Source: JBHENC01 sp051000345 (GTDB lineage Bacteria > Acidobacteriota > Blastocatellia > Pyrinomonadales > Pyrinomonadaceae). From it: 56,932 bases of DNA. How positions within the stretch are numbered: position 1 is the first letter of the stretch; the number at the start of each line of letters is the position of its first letter. The notes beneath the pieces are model-generated. The model did no database searches. It was not told where the DNA came from and saw only the letters and a list, made by a program, of their open reading frames with translations. A program made the translations under genes and the position numbers. Positions 51,443 through 56,932 of the stretch are shown here, piece by piece. The stretch spans positions 1 through 56,932 of the forward strand of contig JBPCOJ010000066.1 in the NCBI GenBank assembly GCA_051000345.1, in the 5' to 3' direction.

Positions 51443-51955
51443 ATGAATTTCAAATCAGACGTTCCGACAGTTGAAAAAAACTTATCCGACGGCACGATTG
51501 CGCATTGCCGTCGGATAGACTTCCGGCTCTGGCAGATGTTCGGGCAAGTCCCCGCCGCGCTGACGGAGATTGCCTCGGACGTTGCGAAAGCGACTCTGAC
51601 GCCTAAAGAAGCGGAGTTACTGGCAGAGCAGAAAGTCAAAGCAATCACGGAAGAAGAAGATGCGCGCCTTAAGATTTTCATGCGCGAAGTCTTCGTCGAA
51701 ACGATTCTCTATCCGCGCATTGTTCTAGGCGGACAGTCGCCGGATGAGCTAGACCCGAAGCGCCTTGATTTTGAAAAGGACGTGCTCGGTATTTATCGCT
51801 GGCAACTTATGGGCGCGCCGGGCGTTCCTGTAAAGATGGAAGGTGGTGAGAGTTTGCCTTCGGGCGCGCTCGAAAACTTTCCTCAAGGCTCATCACGGAA
51901 GTCTGCATCTCGCGCTCGCACGCATCGCCGAAAAGTTCGGTCAAAGGCCAAGTGA
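51443..51955 (+). CDS. tail assembly chaperone (G-like)
   Basis: 170 residues. Soluble and helical with LWQMFGQVPAALTEIASDVA; the last 22 residues (SSRKSASRARTHRRKVRSKA) are basic and unlike the rest, as when a frame is read past a shift site. The +1 frame is protein-like from about 51882. It precedes the tape measure, the position of lambda G. Confidence 0.75.
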   Translation: MNFKSDVPTVEKNLSDGTIAHCRRIDFRLWQMFGQVPAALTEIASDVAKATLTPKEAELLAEQKVKAITEEEDARLKIFMREVFVETILYPRIVLGGQSPDELDPKRLDFEKDVLGIYRWQLMGAPGVPVKMEGGESLPSGALENFPQGSSRKSASRARTHRRKVRSKAK

Positions 51956-52136
51956 GATTTACGGCATCGCCGACAGCTCGGTTGCCTACGACTTCGATGC
52001 CGCATCGCAAGTGCGCTTGTGGCTTGCGGAGTTCAAGCGGGATGCGGCGCAGAGCTTTATGGCGAGGGACGAACCGAACCCGGAAGCCGACGACGATTTC
52101 GATTACGACGCGCCGGTGGGCGGCGAGGAACGGTGA
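51843..52136 (+). CDS. tail assembly chaperone extension (T-like) via +1 frameshift
   Basis: In the +1 frame, LKAHHGSLHLALARIAEKFG and QRPSEIYGIADSSVAYDFD follow, acidic to the end. A +1 slip from TTT to TTC at 51878-51881 would join residue 146 of the upstream protein to this frame and give a product of about 230 residues. A separate start at GTG 51843 seems unlikely as it has no ribosome site. Confidence 0.6.
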   Translation: MVRVCLRARSKTFLKAHHGSLHLALARIAEKFGQRPSEIYGIADSSVAYDFDAASQVRLWLAEFKRDAAQSFMARDEPNPEADDDFDYDAPVGGEER

Positions 52137-52142
52137 CGAGAA

Positions 52143-55100
52143 GTGGCTGACAGCGCGATTGAACTGCTTTTTAAGATTCGCTCCGATCCGTCGCAGGCCG
52201 TCGCCGGAATCAAAGAATTTCGCGCGGCATACGCTACTGAATTAGGTCAGGTCAAGAATCTCACCGACACGTTAGGCACAGGTGCGCTCAAAGGGCTGAA
52301 CCTTGAGATAATAAACCTCGCGCGCAATGTCCCGGTCATCGGACAACCTCTCGCTGGTGCCACCCAGTCGATTCTCGCTGCCGCTACCGCCAGCGAAACT
52401 GCATCGAAGACAGCTAAAGCGCTAACCGTTGACTACGCCAAGCTCACCTCGCTTTTACCTTCACTCCAAAAGTCTTTCGATAAAGCACCGTTTTCAGAAC
52501 TCGAAACAACGCTTAATCGACTGGGTGTCAAATTCAAGTCGGGCGGCGTGGTTGGAAACGCAGGCGTCGAAGACGTTGCGCAGATTGCTAAGGCTTTCCG
52601 CGAAATCCCTGACCCTGTTGACCGCGCCGCCGTTGCTTATGAAGTTTTTGGAGTAAAGAGCGCGGCGGCAATTCCGATACTCGAAAAGTTCGGCGCGCAG
52701 ACGGCAGCGAATGAAGCGCAACTAACCGGTGCCGCAACTGCGGCAACAAGCACAGGCGCATCGTTCGGTGCTCTTGCTCTTGGTGTCGGTGCAGCGGCTG
52801 TAGTCATCGCAGCGGCGGGCATTGCGGCGTTCGCGCTTGCCGAGCGCGCGGCCAAAGCTGGCGATGAAATCTACAAAGCTTCACTCAAAACATCCATAAG
52901 CACCGAAACGCTTTCCGCCCTACGTATCACAGCGGACGACGCGGGGGTGTCGTTCGGTTCAATCAGTACGGCTCTAACTCGTTTCGAGAAGAACTTAGGC
53001 GCAGCGGCAGACGGCAATAAAAAACTCGGCGCTACTTTTCGTGAGATGGGAATTGATGCCGCCGCCGGACTCAAGAACCCGGATGCCGCATTCGAAAAAT
53101 TTCTAAAGTATTTTCAAAGCCTGCCGCTCGATGGCTCGCGTGCTGCTGCTGCAATTAAAGTTTTCGGGCGCGCCGGTGCGGAGATGATTCCGCTCTTGGA
53201 TGAACTCGGTTCGTCGTTAAAAGGCGCGAAAGACGAAGCGGCGGCGATGGGTACGAGCTTCAGCAAGGACGCGGCGAAGCAGGCACATGATTTTCAGGTG
53301 GCATTGCATGATGTCGGCGACGCGACAGAGGGCTTAGTCGTTCAGTTCGGAAGCGGGTTATTGCCCGCGCTCAAAAGCGTAATCACAGATTTTACGAGCG
53401 CGGAGCAGGGCGGGAAAAGTTTCGCCGCCACACTCGGTAAAAACATCGGTGACGCGACTACAGAAGCAATCGGCAAGCTGAAAAGCCTGAATGATTCGCT
53501 GAACGACATCTCGGCTTTTTTTGCCAACCCGAATTTGAGCACGCTTTCGACGGCCTTTTCCGGGCGAGAAGTAGCCTTGAACGCGGTCAAGCCTATTGCC
53601 GTTGATGAGCTAACGCCGAAGATTCCAACCACGTCGAAAGAGGAAGTGGACGCTGTTTCGTCAAAGCAAGCCGATCTCGAAAAAGCACGCGCCGCCGCCC
53701 GCGAATCAGATGCCCGCACAACCCGCGAGTTTAATCAAAACAGCATTTCTCGCCAGACTGCAACAGAGCGCGAAATAGCGACCGCAAAGAAATTGCGCGA
53801 TGCTTCGATTGAAGCGATACAAGCCGAAAGAGACGCTAAGGCGCAGGAACTCGCGGCCATCGTTGACACGGACGAGAAGGCAAAAAAGGAGCGCGACAGC
53901 CTCAATTCCGCGCTCATTAAATTAGACGCCGACGCGGAGAAAGCAAAAAGCAATTTCCGCATCGCGGCGGAGAATAAGCGCAGCGAGTTGCTTGTCGAGC
54001 AGCGCAAGCTCGAAGTCGATCACGAAAAAGCGCGCCTTAATAATTTACTTGAAATCGGCAAAACGGAAATCGCACTAACCGAGAGGCGAATCAAAGACGG
54101 CACAGTTGCGCGCGAGGCCGGAATCAAACACATCGAAGAATTAGAAAATGCCGGATTCAAAGCGCGCCTTTTTGTCAACGATAAAGAGCAGGCGGCGGCG
54201 GGCGCAAACGTCACGGAACTGCAAAGACTAAAAGACGAGCGGACGGGCATCGAGCGCGAACAAACGGCAAGCCTGCAAACGCAAAGCGAGCGCCGCGCCG
54301 ATATTCGCAAGCATGAAGCAGAAGAAGCGCGCGATGCGCAAAACGAGGCGTTGCGAGACTTAGAAAGCGGGCTGTCGCTTGGGCTTCGTCTTCGCCGCGT
54401 TCATGACAGCGAAATCATCGAAGCCACACGCGAGGCTGTCAGGTTGCGTACCACAAGCGCGGAAGCTGGCGCGCGCCGTCTCGCGGAAATTCAGGACGCT
54501 GAAACGAAGGCGGAGATCGACGCGCTCAATGCACGCAAACGAATCAATGAACAAAGGCTTAACGTTGCAGGCAGTATTGAAGACCCTGAAAAACGCAAAG
54601 CAGCGCAACGACAAATCGTCGGTGAGGAGAAAAAACTAGCCGACGACTTAAAAATCTTAGTGGCGCAGCGCAGTGTTGATGCTAACAACGCAGGAATTGA
54701 GATCGAAGCAGGGCGACAGGATGATTTACGGCGAGCAAGGGAGTACAGTGCAGAACTTCGCAGACTCGATACTGATATTAACAAAGGCGCGCTTGATGCC
54801 GGGCGCGTTGCGATTGATATTCTTGTCCGGCACGGAGCATCACGCCGCCGAATTCTGCAAGCCGAACACGACCAGAACGCCAAAGAGGAAATCGAACGCC
54901 ACCGCGCAATCAAGGTTGAACTCGCGGCGGAACAGCTTCGCGCGCTGAATCTGGCGACTACGGCTGCCGAACGTCTGGCGATTAAAAAGCGGTTCGATAA
55001 ATTAGAGGAACAGGAAAACAAGCGCCACGAAACGGCAGACCAGCAAAACGATGAACAGAAATCGCGCGGCACGTCTGCCTTCGGCGGAATCAAAGACGAA

Positions 55101-55754
55101 TTAGATAAAATCCCTGACCTTTCCGCGCATCAATTCGGCGTCGATGCTTTGACAGGCTCATTCGTCGCACTCAAAACATCTATCCTCGAATCCGTCGATG
55201 CCTTTGTTTTTTCGAGCGGCACAATCGGGCAAGTGCTCCGCAAGAACTTCGCGGAACTCGCCGCGTCATTAGCAAAGGAAGCGGCGTTGCAGGCTCTCAA
55301 GCAGGGCGCGCTCGCTCTGGCTAGTCTCGCCGTCGGTGACTTTGGCGGCGCGGCGAAGCACACGCTGGCAGCGACGGGCTGGCTTGCGTTGGCGGGCGCG
55401 GCGGCTATCGGCGGGCGTGCTATCGCTGGCAATCCGAACGCTTCGGCGGGCGCGGGCGGCGCGTTTGCTTCCGGCGGCACGGGTGGTAACAACGCGCCTG
55501 CTTACGCTCCGTTTAACTATGGCGGCTCGACATTCTCCGCATCGCAGGCCAACGCCCAAGGCTCACGGTCTCTGCTCGGAGCGATACAGGAAAACACGCA
55601 GGCGACTGTTGCCTTGCATAACAGGATCGGCAGTATCCCGCAAGACCACATCATCACGAATAACCCGAACGCCGTTGCAGATGCTTTCTTAACGGCATCG
55701 GATTCGTCGCATAGGGTAAACACAGAATTTGCGAAGAATGCGAGGCTCGGATGA
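52143..55754 (+). CDS. tail tape measure protein
   Basis: 1203 residues from GTG. N-terminal half has Ala/Gly-rich hydrophobic segments (FGALALGVGAAAVVIAAAG) typical of tape measures, then GAEMIPLLDELGSSLKGAKD-like repeats and a very long charged coiled coil (about 530-1000, KLEVDHEKARLNNLLEIGK). The C-terminus has further membrane-like Ala/Gly-rich parts. It sets tail length and is ejected with the DNA. Confidence 0.93.
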   Translation: MADSAIELLFKIRSDPSQAVAGIKEFRAAYATELGQVKNLTDTLGTGALKGLNLEIINLARNVPVIGQPLAGATQSILAAATASETASKTAKALTVDYAKLTSLLPSLQKSFDKAPFSELETTLNRLGVKFKSGGVVGNAGVEDVAQIAKAFREIPDPVDRAAVAYEVFGVKSAAAIPILEKFGAQTAANEAQLTGAATAATSTGASFGALALGVGAAAVVIAAAGIAAFALAERAAKAGDEIYKASLKTSISTETLSALRITADDAGVSFGSISTALTRFEKNLGAAADGNKKLGATFREMGIDAAAGLKNPDAAFEKFLKYFQSLPLDGSRAAAAIKVFGRAGAEMIPLLDELGSSLKGAKDEAAAMGTSFSKDAAKQAHDFQVALHDVGDATEGLVVQFGSGLLPALKSVITDFTSAEQGGKSFAATLGKNIGDATTEAIGKLKSLNDSLNDISAFFANPNLSTLSTAFSGREVALNAVKPIAVDELTPKIPTTSKEEVDAVSSKQADLEKARAAARESDARTTREFNQNSISRQTATEREIATAKKLRDASIEAIQAERDAKAQELAAIVDTDEKAKKERDSLNSALIKLDADAEKAKSNFRIAAENKRSELLVEQRKLEVDHEKARLNNLLEIGKTEIALTERRIKDGTVAREAGIKHIEELENAGFKARLFVNDKEQAAAGANVTELQRLKDERTGIEREQTASLQTQSERRADIRKHEAEEARDAQNEALRDLESGLSLGLRLRRVHDSEIIEATREAVRLRTTSAEAGARRLAEIQDAETKAEIDALNARKRINEQRLNVAGSIEDPEKRKAAQRQIVGEEKKLADDLKILVAQRSVDANNAGIEIEAGRQDDLRRAREYSAELRRLDTDINKGALDAGRVAIDILVRHGASRRRILQAEHDQNAKEEIERHRAIKVELAAEQLRALNLATTAAERLAIKKRFDKLEEQENKRHETADQQNDEQKSRGTSAFGGIKDELDKIPDLSAHQFGVDALTGSFVALKTSILESVDAFVFSSGTIGQVLRKNFAELAASLAKEAALQALKQGALALASLAVGDFGGAAKHTLAATGWLALAGAAAIGGRAIAGNPNASAGAGGAFASGGTGGNNAPAYAPFNYGGSTFSASQANAQGSRSLLGAIQENTQATVALHNRIGSIPQDHIITNNPNAVADAFLTASDSSHRVNTEFAKNARLG

Positions 55755-55951
55755 GCGCGCACAAAATAGAGAAGCGCGGCAAGGATACGGTGCTTATCGG
55801 CGAGTGCTGCGGCAAGCCGTGTTTGACGATTACGGAGCAGGGAATAGTTGTGCAACCAAAGCACAGTACAGGGAAGTGTAAGAATGTTATTTCATGGGAA
55901 GAGATTGAGAAGCTGAAACGAGAGATTATCTTAACTGCCCGGACTCTTTGA
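55751..55951 (+). CDS. hypothetical 66-residue protein after tape measure
   Basis: GECCGKPCLTITEQGIVVQP with three Cys residues, then helical. Overlaps tape measure by 4 bases (ATGA) and ends tail-to-tail with the minus-strand gene, overlapping by 21 bases. Unknown role. Confidence 0.55.
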   Translation: MSAHKIEKRGKDTVLIGECCGKPCLTITEQGIVVQPKHSTGKCKNVISWEEIEKLKREIILTARTL

Positions 55952-56866
55952 CAGCTTCACGAGAATGTTTCCGGTTGGGTAATCATAAAACCAAACTTCA
56001 TCAACAATTAGATTTAGCGCATAAGTAAACTCGTAACGATCATAGGGATCAGAAATTGTTGGCGTGCTTCGTCCGTGAGTATAAGAAATCGGCTGTGAAG
56101 ATAGATGCCCTATAATAAGCGCTCGCGTGTTTGTCTTGGCAAGGCGCGCGACACTTGGCGGCATGACTACAGATGTATCGAATGAACCGTCTAAAGTTCC
56201 CTTTGTAAAACTAGAAATTCTTTCTAAGCTTTGGCGGTCTGATTCCAAGTAAAACTTATCAATGCGGTAAGCATCCACTCGCACGCTTCGGTTGAAAGCG
56301 TTGCGCCCAACGTAAGAGCCGATCTTGCGGCGGCTCTCCGCCCAAGTCAGCGCAAGATAAGGGTGATCGTAGCTTCCGAATAGATTAAGGTCTTGCCAAT
56401 TCAAAGACATATCTAAGGCTGTCAGATCGGCATTATACTTTAAGGTAAAGTTGCTTTCAGACGGCGGGAGCGAAAAGGCAACGATACTATTAAAGTTAAC
56501 GCCGGGCATTAACGGGCGCTGATTAAGGCGCTCCATTCGAGACTTATAGTCAATGGTGGACTCAAATTCACCTTTCGCTATAGCCTTCTGGCGATTTAGC
56601 AGAGCAGCATATAAGTCGCTATAAGAATATCCGTTATATCGCGGCGGTAGTTGCTCGATATTAAGGTTAAACGAGTTAGCCCCGCGTTGCGCGGATGTGG
56701 CGGGAGCTAGAGCAATGTCGGGGTTTAGTGTTCTTTTAACATCTCTAATCTGCTTATCTATCGCCGCAATGTTTTCGTGTATTTTATTCTTTAATACCCC
56801 GCCAGCTTGCTGCGGGGTCGCCGAATAGAAACTAAGGGAGTCCAGAGGGAACGATGTTCCCTTTGG
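55931..56866 (-). CDS. paralogue of the immunity-region secreted protein, 5' end unclear
   Basis: The open frame runs from 56866 to 55931 (312 codons), but no ATG or GTG occurs before residue 111 (ATG at 56536). It shares IEQLPPRYNGYSYSDLYAAL, AKGEFESTIDYKSR and VDEVWFYDYPTGNILVK with the gene at 27472-28413, in the same order. The signal peptide of that paralogue is not found here; a hairpin-rich repeat block lies where the 5' end should be. Likely N-terminally truncated, or starting at a rare codon. Confidence 0.6.
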   Translation of the reverse strand, partial: PKGTSFPLDSLSFYSATPQQAGGVLKNKIHENIAAIDKQIRDVKRTLNPDIALAPATSAQRGANSFNLNIEQLPPRYNGYSYSDLYAALLNRQKAIAKGEFESTIDYKSRMERLNQRPLMPGVNFNSIVAFSLPPSESNFTLKYNADLTALDMSLNWQDLNLFGSYDHPYLALTWAESRRKIGSYVGRNAFNRSVRVDAYRIDKFYLESDRQSLERISSFTKGTLDGSFDTSVVMPPSVARLAKTNTRALIIGHLSSQPISYTHGRSTPTISDPYDRYEFTYALNLIVDEVWFYDYPTGNILVKLSKSPGS

Positions 56867-56932
56867 TCAAGGGCGGGGTCAATACCCCGTCCGCGAAGCT
56901 GGCGTGCGGCGCGTTAGCGACGCCGCCTTTAT
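56793..56932. repeat. inverted-repeat block at window end
   Basis: Three hairpins in a row: ACCCCGC/GCGGGGT (56796-56818), AGGGAAC-gat-GTTCCCT (56846-56862) and GGGGT-caat-ACCCC (56875-56888), then a GC-rich stretch (GGCG...CGCC). AATACCCCG occurs twice. Could be an inserted small repeat element; extends beyond the window. Confidence 0.5.

Larger units (their letters stand above)
17400..56932. mobile_element. tailed-phage prophage in tRNA-Pro, right end beyond window
   Basis: A continuous block of phage genes follows tRNA-Pro: integrase and xis facing the tRNA, a leftward early operon, an immunity region with a repressor, rightward regulatory and replication genes, a lysis cassette, and a complete head-tail module (terminase, DUF935 portal, S49 protease, decoration, capsid E, tail completion, tail chaperones, tape measure). 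The long tape measure (1203 residues) and tail-tube-like genes indicate a siphovirus-like long tail. No second copy of the tRNA 3' end was found, and no baseplate or fibre genes, so the right end lies outside the window or the element is incomplete there. Confidence 0.9.

Noticed and set aside
45179..55177. Half-sites CACTCAAAAC at 45179, 52882 and 55168, as further members of the palindromic site family
   Set aside because: The right half is missing in each, and two encode the same LKTS peptide in the tape measure, so codon content can explain them.
17400..56932. Diversity-generating retroelement or other reverse transcriptase
   Set aside because: No reverse transcriptase motif or template/variable repeat pair was found.

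Overview
The window is a bacterial chromosome segment (about 1-17,400) followed by a large tailed-phage prophage (about 17,400 to at least 56,932). The chromosomal genes suggest an Acidobacteriota-like host, possibly Blastocatellia: a split methylmalonyl-CoA mutase, a Tes-like radical SAM protein of the kind linked to membrane-spanning lipids, bS21 and SurE. The taxonomic call is an inference; no rRNA is present.

Chromosomal part. Plus strand: NUDIX hydrolase, AtuA-like small protein, epoxide-hydrolase-like enzyme, enoyl-CoA hydratase. Minus strand: a membrane glycosyltransferase, then (transcribed leftward) methylmalonyl-CoA mutase large subunit, its B12-binding subunit and a short enoyl-CoA hydratase, then an FtsL/DivIC-like protein, a phosphohexomutase and an SDR. 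Plus strand again: BON-LysM protein, Tes-like radical SAM enzyme, bS21, SurE, Pcm, DedA and tRNA-Pro(CGG).

Prophage. A tyrosine integrase sits directly behind tRNA-Pro, pointing at it. A leftward operon (27.2 to 17.4 kb) carries early genes, a ssDNA-annealing candidate, a ParB-like protein and a PRTRC cassette: ubiquitin-like C protein, F, E2-like B, JAMM-peptidase A, E1/ThiF and ParB, then xis and int. The immunity region (27.2-29.4 kb) holds an XRE repressor, an ImmA metallopeptidase and a secreted protein. It is flanked by two near-identical promoter/operator/leader copies in inverted orientation (PL and PR). Rightward early genes include a Cro-like protein, a TPR-HTH regulator divergent from a 53-residue secreted peptide, HNH nuclease, an RMF-like/cold-shock fusion and a replication protein with internal iterons. 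Late genes run from lysis (GH25 endolysin, holin) through two receiver-domain proteins, terminase, DUF935 portal, S49 protease/scaffold, decoration, capsid E, tail genes with a likely +1 frameshift, and the tape measure. A minus-strand paralogue of the immunity-region secreted protein closes the window. The right attachment site is not seen.

Most striking: a prokaryotic ubiquitin-like conjugation set with ParB inside a phage; a four-copy palindromic site family (CGTTTTRAGTGA) spread over the prophage; and a TPR regulator plus secreted peptide sharing an inverted-repeat operator with another early gene, which could be a communication or lysis-lysogeny circuit.
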